A stretch of DNA of 64,000 nt from Pseudomonadota bacterium (GCA_021827145.1 JAKAXK010000002.1:1-64000), one strand, 5' to 3'; counted from the first letter of the stretch, positions 17,945 to 27,938 are shown. Notes: generated by a model from the sequence alone, not told the origin. Made by a program: numbers and translations.

Positions 17945-18277
17945 ATGACTCTATGTGAGCTATTGAATTACCTGGATCGCGAGTCCGGCTATCCCGCGCT
18001 CGACGGGGATTGCGATGAGACTATCAAGAAGGCCCTGGCTGGTTCCCATAAGGACCCCTTGGCGGGCCAGATCGTCGCGGCGATCACTCAGAATGCCGCC
18101 GCGCCCACGGCGGACGCCGCCATCACGCGCGCGCAGGCGACCACCGCGCTTGGGCCCTTGCGCCTCAAGGCGATGCGCGAGGATGTCTCCGGCCATGACC
18201 TGAAGCGTATGGAGCGCACGGTGCACGCCATCGACGGCGCCTTCAACGACGAGGCCTTGGCGGCCCGCGGGTCGTAG
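17945..18277 (+). CDS. Small hypothetical protein after the GST-like gene
   Basis: 110 residues, not recognised. It starts MTLCELLNYLDRESGYPAL and appears helical with no signal peptide or membrane segment; the middle is Ala/Thr-rich. A purine-rich GGGCGGAGGGG lies just upstream of the ATG, a good ribosome-binding site, and the gene is 13 bases after the GST-like stop, so it is likely the last gene of the zapA-side operon. It is convergent with ilvA. Confidence 0.55.
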   Translation: MTLCELLNYLDRESGYPALDGDCDETIKKALAGSHKDPLAGQIVAAITQNAAAPTADAAITRAQATTALGPLRLKAMREDVSGHDLKRMERTVHAIDGAFNDEALAARGS

Positions 18278-18296
18278 AGCTCGGGGCGGTGGCCGC

Positions 18297-19802
<1,506 letters not shown>

Positions 19803-19952
19803 CGATGCGGTCTTCGCGCGAGCATAGCAGAGCCTACCCCGCAGGACCACAGGAACCGTTTGCCTCCGCCACAGGTCTTGCGGAGAGGCCGGCCCGCGCG
19901 TCGATAGCGGACCGGAGCCCATCGTCTATAGTTAGCTAAGAGGTATCGATTC

Positions 19953-20759
19953 ATGGCGATTCTTAAGCGAACCCTCCCCGTCATCGGGGCCAGCTTCGTG
20001 CTAGGTGCTTGGCTCGGCGCGGCCTACGCCCGGGTCGCGCCGCCGGTGCTCACGATCGGCATCGTACCCCAGGCGTCGCCGTGGATGACCGCCGAGCGCT
20101 GGACCCCGATTGTGCAGGCCTGGTCGCGCGCCGCCGGGGTCCGTCTCGCCTTGCGCACCGCACCCACGATCAGGCGCTTCGAGCGTCGCGTCGCCCGCGG
20201 CGAGTATGACCTCGTGTATCTGAATCCCGCCGACTACCTCCGCTACCGGAGTCATTACCGGGCCTTTGCGCGTGGGAAGGGTGACCTGCAGGGCATTTTG
20301 GTCGTGCGCCGCGGGGGCCCGCTGCGACGCCTCGCCGATCTGGCCCATGCCGTGATTGCCTTCCCGGCGCGCTACGCCCTGGCCGCCTCTATCGAGCCAC
20401 GCCACGCCCTGCGTGCCTTGGGCATCCCCTTTCGTGCCCGCTATGTGGGTTCGCACGACGCCGTCTACAGGGGTGTCGCCGCGGGCCTCTTCGTGGCGGG
20501 CGGCGGCGTGCGCCAAACCTACGGTGCGCTCGCCGCATCCGTGCGCAAGCGCTTGGCGATCGTGTGGGTCGGGCCTAAGAGCCTGCCGCATCCGTTTGCC
20601 GCGCGCCGCACCTTGCCGGCGGCGCTCGTGCGACGCCTAGCGGCCGCGCTCCAAAGCCTGCCCCGTCTCGTCCCAAGGGCCCTTAAGCGTCTCGGGTTTG
20701 CGGGTTTCCGCACGACCCGCGACCGGGACTACATACGCGCTGGCGCCCCGGCGCGCTGA
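19953..20759 (+). CDS. PhnD-like periplasmic substrate-binding protein
   Basis: 268 residues with a signal peptide (LPVIGASFVLGAWLGAAYA) followed by a type 2 periplasmic-binding fold: LTIGIVPQASPWMTAERWTPIV, then EYDLVYLNPADYLRYRSHY and SHDAVYRGVAAGLFVAGGG, the layout of phosphate/phosphite/phosphonate-binding proteins. No ABC permease or ATPase is nearby. Instead a GGDEF/EAL membrane protein begins 19 bases downstream, so this protein may be a sensor module that hands a ligand signal to it. Ribosome-binding site AAGAGG precedes the ATG. Confidence 0.75.
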   Translation: MAILKRTLPVIGASFVLGAWLGAAYARVAPPVLTIGIVPQASPWMTAERWTPIVQAWSRAAGVRLALRTAPTIRRFERRVARGEYDLVYLNPADYLRYRSHYRAFARGKGDLQGILVVRRGGPLRRLADLAHAVIAFPARYALAASIEPRHALRALGIPFRARYVGSHDAVYRGVAAGLFVAGGGVRQTYGALAASVRKRLAIVWVGPKSLPHPFAARRTLPAALVRRLAAALQSLPRLVPRALKRLGFAGFRTTRDRDYIRAGAPAR

Positions 20760-20778
20760 CCCAGGTATCGAGGAGCGC

Positions 20779-22803
20779 ATGTCCTTTCGTACGAAGATGA
20801 TCGTCGGTATTGCGCTCATCGAGGCCTTGTTTCTGTTCGCAATCCTTATGAGCAGCCTCGAGGTCTTGTCGCAATCGCGGGCCCAAGCTTTGCGGGTCCG
20901 TGCGGCGGGTGATGCGCAGTTGTTCGCGACCGCCGCCGCCAATGCCCTTGTGAGCGAGGATATGGGCGCTTTACAGCGCATCGTGCGCGCGGTGGCGCGT
21001 AATCGCGGGGTGTTCTATGCCGCGGCCTGGGACGGGAACGGGCGGCGCCTCGCCCACGTGGGGCATGATCCCGCACGGCCGGGGGCCTTGCAGTCGCGGG
21101 TCGACGTCAAGGTCGGTGGGGTCTCCTACGGCACGGTCGAGGTGGGGCTCATGCAGGGGGAATTTGGGCGGGTGCTTGCGCAGGCGCGCCAACGCATCAT
21201 CGCCATCGCTTTGGCTGAGATGATATTGGTTGGGCTCGCGTCCTGGTTTTTCGGGCGTTACCTCATACGCCATATCGCCGCTGTCGAGGCCGGTACCGCG
21301 CGTATCGCGCAAGGCGAGTTTGGCTTCCACCTCCCCGTGGACGGGCACGATGAGTTGGCACGCATGATCGAGGGGTTCAATGCCATGTCGACGCAGCTCG
21401 AGGCCTTGCAGGCCGAGGCCGCGCGCCGCCACGCGGAGGTCCTGAGCTTGAACGAGCGCCTTGAAGAGCGTGTCCATGAACGGACCGAGGCCCTCGCGGT
21501 CGCCAATCGCGAGCTCGAATATTTGGCCATGCACGATCCTTTGACCGGGCTGCCCAACCGCATCCTCCTGCAAGACCGCTTGCTGCAGGCGATACGCAGC
21601 GCAAGCCGGGAGCCCGCGCCGTTCGCGCTCTTGGTCATCGATCTCGACGGCTTCAAGGATGTGAACGACAGCCTGGGGCACCAGGCCGGCGACAGCCTCC
21701 TGCAGGAAACGGCGACGCGCCTTCTGCGCGAGCTCCGTCAGTCCGACACCGCCGTGCGTCTCGGCGGGGACGAATTCGCAGTCCTGTTACCGACGGTGGC
21801 GACCAAGGAGGCCGCAGAAACCGTCGCCCGCAAGCTCTTGCGGGCCCTGGCGGAGCCGGTCTTGCTTAAGGATACGAGCGTGCGCGTTGCGGCCAGCTGC
21901 GGCGCGGCGCTGTTCCCGGTGCATGGTGACGAGGTGGGCGACCTCTTGCGGCGCGCCGATCGCGCCATGTACGAGGCCAAGCGTGCACGGCAAGGTTTTT
22001 CGCTCTTTGCGCCGCACATGGAAGAGGAGGGAGATGACCGCCTGCGATTACAGGCCGATCTGGAGCGCGCAGTCCAACACGAAGAGCTGGTCTTGTATTA
22101 TCAGCCCAAGATCGACCTTCTGACGGGCAAAGTCTCGGGGGCCGAGGCCTTGGTCCGCTGGAATCATCCGACACTTGGTCTCCTCGCGCCCGTGCGTTTC
22201 GTCCCCTTGGCCGAGCGCACCCGCCTCATAGGGCCCTTGACCCTGCGGGTTCTACGCCTTGCAGTCGCCCAGGCACGGGCGTGGGCCGATCAGGGGCGGC
22301 CGCTGCCGATTGCGGTGAACGTGTCGGTCGCCAATCTCGATGACGAGGAATTCGTAGGCCAGGTGAAACACACCTTGGATGAGTCGGGCGTCTCGTCCGA
22401 TCTGATTGAGATCGAGGTCACGGAGACCGCGTTGATGCGCGACCCCAAGCGGGCGGACGCGGCCATACGTGCCCTGAGCCATCTCGGGATGCGCGTCTCT
22501 ATCGATGATTTCGGCACCGGCTATTCATCGATGACCTATCTCCGCAAGCTCGCGGTGGCCCAGATCAAGATCGACAAGTCCTTCGTGATGGATATGGGCA
22601 TCAGCCGCAACGACAGCGTCATCGTACGCTCCATTATCGATCTCGGTCACTCCCTCGGGCTCAAGGTCGTGGGGGAAGGTGTCGAGACCGCGGAGTCCAT
22701 GGCCGCGCTCGCGAGTCTCGGCTGTGACTATGCGCAGGGTTACCATCTCTCGCACCCCCTCGATCCGGAGGCCTTCGACGCGTGGTTGCGGGCAAATCCT
22801 TAA
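20779..22803 (+). CDS. Membrane GGDEF-EAL bifunctional c-di-GMP enzyme
   Basis: 674 residues: helix 1 (residues 7-29), periplasmic sensor loop to about 150, helix 2, HAMP linker, coiled coil, GGDEF domain and EAL domain. The cyclase motif RLGGDEFAVLLP is intact (about residue 328) and an RQSD sequence five residues before it matches the inhibitory I-site. The EAL domain has GAEALVRWNHP, EIEVTETAL, DDFGTGYSS, KIDKSFV and GEGVET, so both activities look competent. ATG 20779 follows a GAGGAG site; the longer track start is inside the binding-protein gene. Likely partner: the upstream PhnD-like protein. Confidence 0.9.
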   Translation: MSFRTKMIVGIALIEALFLFAILMSSLEVLSQSRAQALRVRAAGDAQLFATAAANALVSEDMGALQRIVRAVARNRGVFYAAAWDGNGRRLAHVGHDPARPGALQSRVDVKVGGVSYGTVEVGLMQGEFGRVLAQARQRIIAIALAEMILVGLASWFFGRYLIRHIAAVEAGTARIAQGEFGFHLPVDGHDELARMIEGFNAMSTQLEALQAEAARRHAEVLSLNERLEERVHERTEALAVANRELEYLAMHDPLTGLPNRILLQDRLLQAIRSASREPAPFALLVIDLDGFKDVNDSLGHQAGDSLLQETATRLLRELRQSDTAVRLGGDEFAVLLPTVATKEAAETVARKLLRALAEPVLLKDTSVRVAASCGAALFPVHGDEVGDLLRRADRAMYEAKRARQGFSLFAPHMEEEGDDRLRLQADLERAVQHEELVLYYQPKIDLLTGKVSGAEALVRWNHPTLGLLAPVRFVPLAERTRLIGPLTLRVLRLAVAQARAWADQGRPLPIAVNVSVANLDDEEFVGQVKHTLDESGVSSDLIEIEVTETALMRDPKRADAAIRALSHLGMRVSIDDFGTGYSSMTYLRKLAVAQIKIDKSFVMDMGISRNDSVIVRSIIDLGHSLGLKVVGEGVETAESMAALASLGCDYAQGYHLSHPLDPEAFDAWLRANP

Positions 22804-22822
22804 GGGTGGCGCGGATCGCGTT

Positions 22823-23422
22823 CTAATGCCCGTAGCCCAGGGTCACGAGTACCATGTCGGCATCCCGATAGCCGAACTTCGCGGATCGCTGGAAGGTGAT
22901 GTGGTTCCAGCGTATGCCGACCCGCCATCGCCGCGAAAGCCGTTCGAAGGCGGACAGTGACACGAGGAGCGAGGCGTGGTAGCCGTTGGTCCTGACGCCG
23001 GGGCGGATGTCGTAGGTCGTATTGAGGATTTCGGGCCCCAGGGCCAATGTCACGAACAGGTGTTTGGTCACGCTGCGCGTGAGCCGGTATTGGGCGAAGA
23101 TCCCATCGGTGCCGTGATTGACGCCTTCGTTCAGATAGCCCGCCTCCCAGACGGACCCCGCGTAATAGGTCATGGCCGCCACGCCGAACTTCTTCCCTGG
23201 CTCGTTGGCGATGCCGAGGCCGCCCCCGAGTACCAGCGCCGCATGCGCCACGACCGGGCCGATGAGCCACGCGAGCAGCAGCAAGAGGCGGGGCCCCGTG
23301 GCAGGTCGGCGCCCCCCACGGCGCGAGTTCGCGCCCGTCTCACGGTCCCGCCCCAGGGCGGCGATTGTTCGCTTAGCAAACAAATTGTAGCGCAAACTAA
23401 CGGTGTGATCAGACTTATCCAT
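22823..23422 (-). CDS. Outer-membrane barrel, possibly PagL/acyloxyacyl-hydrolase-like
   Basis: 199 residues. After a basic N-terminus and a hydrophobic signal core (LLLLLAWLIGPVVAHA) alternating beta strands fill the rest, ending GYGH. The segment WNHITFQRSAKFGYRDADMV recalls the catalytic strand of PagL-type lipid A 3-O-deacylases (HxS...E), but the serine position is Thr and an acidic residue must come from RDAD, so catalysis is doubtful. The signal peptide is preceded by about 40 extra residues; TTG codons downstream of the ATG could be the true start. Convergent with the GGDEF-EAL gene. Confidence 0.45.
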   Translation of the reverse strand: MDKSDHTVSLRYNLFAKRTIAALGRDRETGANSRRGGRRPATGPRLLLLLAWLIGPVVAHAALVLGGGLGIANEPGKKFGVAAMTYYAGSVWEAGYLNEGVNHGTDGIFAQYRLTRSVTKHLFVTLALGPEILNTTYDIRPGVRTNGYHASLLVSLSAFERLSRRWRVGIRWNHITFQRSAKFGYRDADMVLVTLGYGH

Positions 23423-23612
23423 CGGGGAGCTCCCTAAAACTCTATTGAATTTCAGCTAGTTTTGACAAGGGCGAACAGTGGCTTTGACCGGATGCGCCCG
23501 CCCGCAGTTTCGGGCAAGGCCTACGTCCTGTCGTCACCGAGGGGGCCGTTTGTCGGGCGCCGACCGCCAGGCTCATCTTCCTTTCATACCGACGCCCAGG
23601 TATCCTCGGCGC

Positions 23613-24269
23613 ATGACTCAAGACGACATGAAGAAGGCGGCGGCCGAGGCCGCCCTCGAATTCGTGCCCCGCGGGGGCGTGATCGGCGTGGGGACCGGAA
23701 GTACCGCCAACCACTTCATCGATTGCCTGGCGACCGTGAAGGGCCGCATGGACGGTGCGGTGGCGAGTTCCGTGGCCACCGCCGAGCGCCTGAAGCGGCA
23801 CGGCATCCCGGTCATGGACCTGAATGAGGTCGGGACGCTCGCCCTCTATGTCGACGGCGCCGATGAGGCGACTACCCATCGCGCCCTGATCAAAGGCGGG
23901 GGCGGGGCCCTTACGCGCGAGAAGATCGTGGCCGCGGCCAGTCGCTCGTTCGTATGTATCGCCGACGAAAGCAAAATGGTCGAGGTCCTGGGCCATTTCC
24001 CGCTGCCCATCGAAGTGATACCGATGGCGCGCGGTTTCGTCGCGCGCGAGCTGGTCGCCCTAGGTGGCGAGCCCGTCTTGCGCCAGGGCTTTCAGACCGA
24101 CAACGGCAATATCATCTTGGACGTTCATGGGCTCAAGATACTCGATCCGGTGGCACTTGAACAACGCTTAAATAATATCACCGGCGTCGTGACCAACGGT
24201 CTCTTCGCGCGCCGTGGCGCCGATATCCTCTTACTTGGGACCCCCCAGGGCGTACACCGCCTGCCTTAG
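23613..24269 (+). CDS. rpiA: Ribose-5-phosphate isomerase A
   Basis: Interconverts ribose 5-phosphate and ribulose 5-phosphate in the pentose phosphate pathway. All hallmark loops are present: [35 protein letters not shown] with ALTREKIVA, and [17 protein letters not shown] 23613 ([15 protein letters not shown]) gives 218 residues, matching the family; the 45-residue upstream extension in the ORF track is not conserved-looking. Upstream 23423-23612 separates it from a divergent barrel gene. Confidence 0.94.
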   Translation: MTQDDMKKAAAEAALEFVPRGGVIGVGTGSTANHFIDCLATVKGRMDGAVASSVATAERLKRHGIPVMDLNEVGTLALYVDGADEATTHRALIKGGGGALTREKIVAAASRSFVCIADESKMVEVLGHFPLPIEVIPMARGFVARELVALGGEPVLRQGFQTDNGNIILDVHGLKILDPVALEQRLNNITGVVTNGLFARRGADILLLGTPQGVHRLP

Positions 24270-24300
24270 GTGTGGGGCTTGAGCAGCCCCGGAGAGCCCC

Positions 24301-25314
24301 GTGAGCGAGATCTTTGAGGCCTATATGATCGACCGGGGCGCGAACGAAGCGCTCGAAGCCGGCCTCATGCGGCGCGCTGTGCGCGAACTCGGCTCGTCCG
24401 GCGTTCTGATCCGTGTCTCCTTTTCCAGCCTCAATTACAAGGATGCGCTCGCGGCGCGTGGCGCAGCGGGCATCGTCAAGCGCTTCCCGCATGTGCCAGG
24501 CATAGACGCCGCCGGGCGTCTGGTCGACGATCACGAAGCGCCACCCGTGCTCGTGACAGGCTACGGTCTCGGCACCGAGATATGGGGCGGTTGGGGCGAT
24601 TATGTGCGGGTTCCGCCGGAGTGGGTCCATACCATCCCCGCCGGCCTTACGATGCGCGAGGCCATGATCCTCGGCACCGCGGGGCTCACGGCGGCCTTGA
24701 GCGTCGAGGCCCTTTTGCAGGCCGGTGTCAATGCCGCCGGTGGCGAGATCCTGGTTACTGGCGCCACGGGCGGGGTTGGCACGATGGCAATCATGCTGCT
24801 CGCGCGCCTCGGGTTTACCGTCGTGGCCCGCACCCGCAAACCGGCGCAAGAGGCCTATCTCCGGAGTCTGGGCGCGGCTGCGATCCTGCCGCTGGCCGCC
24901 GACGACGAAACGACCACGGGCAAGGCCCTCTCCAAGGCCCGCTTCGCCGGGGCGATCGATACCGTCGGCGGTCCGATCCTGGCCGGCGTCTTGAAGGAGA
25001 TCGCCTACGGTGGGGCGGTGGCGACCTGCGGCATGGCCGCCGGGACGCGCTTCGAGGGGTCGGTGTTTCCCTTCATCTTGCGCGGCGTGAAGCTCCTCGG
25101 CATCGATTCCGTACAGTGTCCACGCGCGGTCCGCGAGACCCTGTGGACGCGCCTTGCGACGACCTGGAAACCGGCCGATCTCGCGGTGGCCGCGCGGGCA
25201 ATCGACCGTCAGGGTCTGGGATCGGCGATCACCGAGATGTTGGCGGGTGGGCGGACCGGGCGCACCCTGGTGGTCCTGGACCCGGACGAGGCCCGCTCGT
25301 CCCCTCAAGAGTAG
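24301..25314 (+). CDS. YhdH/YhfP-family zinc-free quinone oxidoreductase (AcuI-like)
   Basis: Medium-chain dehydrogenase/reductase of 337 residues. SFSSLNYKDALAARGAAGIVKRFPHVPGIDAAG is the typical N-terminal signature of YhdH/AcuI proteins, and the NADPH-binding region is ILVTGATGGVGTMAIMLL. No zinc-binding cysteines. Characterised members are acryloyl-CoA reductases; the substrate here is inferred. Start is GTG 24301, 31 bases after rpiA, so they may share a transcript. Confidence 0.85.
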   Translation: MSEIFEAYMIDRGANEALEAGLMRRAVRELGSSGVLIRVSFSSLNYKDALAARGAAGIVKRFPHVPGIDAAGRLVDDHEAPPVLVTGYGLGTEIWGGWGDYVRVPPEWVHTIPAGLTMREAMILGTAGLTAALSVEALLQAGVNAAGGEILVTGATGGVGTMAIMLLARLGFTVVARTRKPAQEAYLRSLGAAAILPLAADDETTTGKALSKARFAGAIDTVGGPILAGVLKEIAYGGAVATCGMAAGTRFEGSVFPFILRGVKLLGIDSVQCPRAVRETLWTRLATTWKPADLAVAARAIDRQGLGSAITEMLAGGRTGRTLVVLDPDEARSSPQE

Positions 25315-25398
25315 CGTAGGCCGGGCGTGTTCGGCATATGCCGCCTGCTCATCTAGACTTGCAAGACCGGCGGCCGTGGTGGCCGCGGAGGAGTTCTC

Positions 25399-25578
25399 AT
25401 GCGCATCGCCTCTCTCGCCTTCGGCCTCATTTTTCTGAGTGGTCCCGTGTTCGCCCTTATGCCGACGTCCGTCGCACGCCACAATGACCGCCTATATCAG
25501 AGCGCGAACTCGGGGTCGTCCCACCACAAGCCCCCACATGCCCGATCCTCTAGAGATGGGGAGCGATCCAAGCCTTGA
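25399..25578 (+). CDS. Small secreted peptide ORF (below track threshold)
   Basis: 59 codons. The predicted start ATG is preceded by GGAGGA seven bases upstream. The first 19 residues, MRIASLAFGLIFLSGPVFA, form a clean Sec signal peptide with an A-x-A-like end (VFA); the mature part is about 40 residues, hydrophilic, rich in Ser, His and Arg. The last 29 bases overlap the 3' end of convergent trxC. I do not recognise it. The good ribosome site and signal peptide argue for a real gene or for the remnant of a longer secreted protein. Confidence 0.45.
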   Translation: MRIASLAFGLIFLSGPVFALMPTSVARHNDRLYQSANSGSSHHKPPHARSSRDGERSKP

Positions 25579-25978
25579 GGCGACCGGCGTCCATGGCCCC
25601 GGCCGTACGAGCCACCTCGCGGCCGCCTTTGAAGACCGCAAGCGTGGGAATGCTACGTACGTCATAGCGGCCCGCGAGCGCCTGGTGTTCCTCGGTATTG
25701 ACCTTCACAAAGCGCGCCTTCAGTTTCAGGTCGGCGGCTGCTTGCGCGAACACCGGGGCCATCATGCGGCATGGGCCGCACCAGGGGGCCCAGAAATCGA
25801 CCAGAATCGGCAGGTCGTCGCCTGCGACCAGGCGCGCAAACGACAGATCGTTCGCGTTGATGGGCTCCGCCAGGACGAGCGGCTTATGACAGGCCCCACA
25901 TCGCGGGTTTTGGGCCAGGCGTTCCGCGGGTAGCCGATTTTTTTGGCCACAGTGCGGGCACACGAGCTGCTTGATCAT
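25550..25978 (-). CDS. trxC: Thioredoxin 2 (TrxC) with N-terminal zinc-binding domain
   Basis: 142-residue cytoplasmic disulfide reductase. N-terminal zinc ribbon with CPHC and CGAC pairs (residues 7-32), followed by the thioredoxin fold with active site WCGPC and cis-Pro in SIPTLAVF. This domain order is diagnostic of TrxC rather than TrxA; in E. coli trxC is induced by OxyR. A GGAGGA ribosome site precedes the ATG. Confidence 0.94.
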   Translation of the reverse strand: MIKQLVCPHCGQKNRLPAERLAQNPRCGACHKPLVLAEPINANDLSFARLVAGDDLPILVDFWAPWCGPCRMMAPVFAQAAADLKLKARFVKVNTEEHQALAGRYDVRSIPTLAVFKGGREVARTAGAMDAGRLKAWIAPHL

Positions 25979-26048
25979 GATCGTCTTCCTCCGGGATCAC
26001 TCCCCTGCCTGCCTCTGTGGGGTCGGGAGGCGTGACTTTCCAGCCCCT

Positions 26049-26531
26049 CTAGTCGCCACCCGCGAAGCCGTGCTGTCGCCAGGCCTCAAAGACCGCCACC
26101 GCTACACTATTGGAGAGGTTCAGGCTGCGGTTGCCGGGCTGCATCGGTAACCTGAGTCGCTGTTCGTCCGGCAGCGACATCAGCAAGTCCTCGGGCAGGC
26201 CTCGGGTCTCGGGCCCGAACAGCAGGGCGTCCCCCGATTCGTAGCGGGCGTCGGTGTAGAGCCGGTGAGCGCGCGTCGAGAAGGCCCAGATGCGCCGTGG
26301 AGCGGCATCCCGCAAAAAGGCCTCCATGTGCGGATGGACGCTGAGCGTCACCCACTCGTGATAATCGAGCCCAGCGCGGCGCAGCAGCCGGTCTTCGAGG
26401 GTAAACCCCAGAGGCTCGATGAGATGGAGCTGCGCCCCGGCATTGGCGCAGAGTCTTATGACATTGCCGGTATTCGGCGGGATTTCGGGCTCGAAAAGGA
26501 CTACGTGGAAGGCGGGGCCGGCGTTTGGCAT
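26049..26531 (-). CDS. trmL: tRNA (cytidine(34)-2'-O)-methyltransferase TrmL
   Basis: SPOUT-class methyltransferase, 160 residues, that 2'-O-methylates the wobble base of two tRNA-Leu species using SAM. Motifs: EIPPNTGNVIRLCANAG, LLFGPETRGLPEDLL and LPMQPGNRSLNLSNSVAV, the knot that binds SAM. A TATAGT box 5' of the gene on the minus strand with ACGACA 17 bases upstream could be its promoter. Confidence 0.94.
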   Translation of the reverse strand: MPNAGPAFHVVLFEPEIPPNTGNVIRLCANAGAQLHLIEPLGFTLEDRLLRRAGLDYHEWVTLSVHPHMEAFLRDAAPRRIWAFSTRAHRLYTDARYESGDALLFGPETRGLPEDLLMSLPDEQRLRLPMQPGNRSLNLSNSVAVAVFEAWRQHGFAGGD

Positions 26532-26848
26532 AAGTGTTCGCTATCACTATAAACCGGGTTCATGATAATGTCGTGTTCGCCGGGTCCGTTAGTCGGGGTG
26601 CCGAACGCGACTTGAGGGCTGGGGCCTCTTATCAAGTGTACCTTGTTCCTGGGCGATCCCGGCTTCCGGGAAGCGGCATCATTCCAGGGGTGAATGTCGG
26701 ATCGCACCAGAAGAACGCGAGAAATCGTTCCGGCACATTTCCTGCATAGGTAGAGGCAGGTCGTTGGTGGAGCGACGGCAATGCTTGCCGCCTCCGAGGC
26801 CGACACTCAAGGTTGTTCATCACGCATTATGGGATAGGGGGATTGGAT
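26532..26848. other. 317-bp divergent intergenic region before the MSHA locus
   Basis: No gene is supported here. It must hold the promoters for trmL (minus) and for the pilus genes (plus). A perfect inverted repeat CGGCAA-TGC-TTGCCG lies at 26776-26790, about 60 bases before the pilin ATG, a possible operator or small hairpin. I found no convincing sigma-54 (GG-N10-GC) promoter and no recognisable c-di-GMP riboswitch core. Confidence 0.5.
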
Positions 26849-27346
26849 ATGAAGCGGCAACAGGCGGGCTTTACCTTAATCGAATTGGTGGTGGTCATCA
26901 TCATCCTGGGAATCTTGGCGGCGGTCGCCTTGCCGAAATTCATGGGCCTGAGCACCGATGCGCGGGTGTCGGTGGTAAACGGCATGTCGGGTTCCGTCGC
27001 GGAGGCCGCGGACATGGTCCACGCCCTGGCCGAGGTTCAGGGTAAGACGGGAGCGACCGGCACCGTGACCTTGCCGGATGCCACCACGGTGTCGGTGGTG
27101 TACGGCTACCCCGATGGCAAATCAGGCGGCATCTTGGCGGCCTTGCAAGACGCGCCCGCCGGCCCCTCGCCCACCACGGCCACCAACAACTTCCCGTTCA
27201 TATTCACCTCGGGTGCGCCCGCGACCTTCGCTTATGCACCCGCCGGTGGTAGCGCGATATCGAGCACGGGCTGCGTCGTGGACTATACGGCGCCTACCAA
27301 CACCGGTGCGGAGCCGACTGTCACGAGCCTGACGGGAAGCTGTTAA
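26849..27346 (+). CDS. mshA: MSHA-type major pilin (type IV prepilin)
   Basis: 165-residue prepilin. Short basic leader MKRQQAG is followed by FTLIELVVVIIILGILAAVA: cleavage after Gly, N-methylated Phe1 and the conserved Glu5. After the helix, PKFMGLSTDARVS is the MshA/MshB-style junction. The globular domain ends with two Cys (STGCVVDY and the C-terminal SC), enough for the D-region disulfide. It is the first pilus gene and is followed by a strong terminator, so it is the likely major subunit; mshB is the alternative name. Confidence 0.88.
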   Translation: MKRQQAGFTLIELVVVIIILGILAAVALPKFMGLSTDARVSVVNGMSGSVAEAADMVHALAEVQGKTGATGTVTLPDATTVSVVYGYPDGKSGGILAALQDAPAGPSPTTATNNFPFIFTSGAPATFAYAPAGGSAISSTGCVVDYTAPTNTGAEPTVTSLTGSC

Positions 27347-27356
27347 GACTGTCCCC

Positions 27357-27388
27357 GGGCCCCGGGATTCCCCGGGGCCCCTGTTTTT
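27357..27388 (+). terminator. Rho-independent (attenuating) terminator between mshA and the minor pilins
   Basis: Perfect 10-bp stem GGGCCCCGGG / CCCGGGGCCC with a 4-base loop, followed by CTGTTTTTCT. It starts 10 bases after the mshA stop. Partial readthrough would make a short abundant pilin mRNA and a rarer long transcript for the assembly genes, the usual way pilin excess is achieved. Confidence 0.85.
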
Positions 27389-27395
27389 CTCGCCC

Positions 27396-27938
27396 ATGGG
27401 CACGCGAATGGCTGGACTCCCGGATGTGGATCGCGACGGCTGCCCGACTAGGCCCGGTCGAGGGACGGCCGTCCCCATCGTTGCGACCGCGGGCTACACC
27501 TTGCTCGAGCTTGTGGCGGTCCTCATAGTCGTTGGCGTCCTCATGGCGGTGCTTGCACCCCGATTCATCGATGCCTCCGGGTTCAGTGGCGCTACGACCG
27601 CCGATAAGCTCCTCGCGGCCGCCCGCTATGCCGAGACCTTGGCCCAGAATCAGGGGGTGACGACCTCGCTTGTGGTCGGCCCCGCCACCTTCTCGGTGAC
27701 CCAAAACGGGGTCGCGGTAGCGGACCCCGCCTTGCAGTCCTCGACATATGTGACGCCCATTCCGTCCGGGATCACGATCAGCCCGCAGACGACCGTGTCT
27801 TTCAGTCGCACGCAATCATCCCAATCCGTGACGGTACCGACGACATTCGCCATCACGGGCCAGGGCATTACCGCATCCGTGTATGTGCTCGCGACAGGCT
27901 ATATCTATGAATGCCTGAGCGGGGCCTCTTGCCCATGA
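27396..27938 (+). CDS. mshC: MSHA minor pilin, MshC-like
   Basis: Prepilin-like protein of up to 180 residues. The cleavage site is ATAG/YTLLELVAVLIVVGVLMAV with Glu5 conserved, then LAPRFIDASGF, the MshC-style post-helix junction. The leader from ATG 27396 would be about 32 residues, long for this class; ATG 27408 or GTG 27423 are shorter options, none with a strong ribosome site. It begins directly after the terminator hairpin and its TGA overlaps mshD's ATG. Confidence 0.75.
   Translation: MGTRMAGLPDVDRDGCPTRPGRGTAVPIVATAGYTLLELVAVLIVVGVLMAVLAPRFIDASGFSGATTADKLLAAARYAETLAQNQGVTTSLVVGPATFSVTQNGVAVADPALQSSTYVTPIPSGITISPQTTVSFSRTQSSQSVTVPTTFAITGQGITASVYVLATGYIYECLSGASCP

Noticed and set aside
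24178-25482. 434-aa minus-strand ORF
   Set aside because: Runs antisense through the clearly conserved AcuI-like reductase and the end of rpiA; Gln/Arg/Gly-rich low-complexity translation typical of a GC-rich shadow frame.
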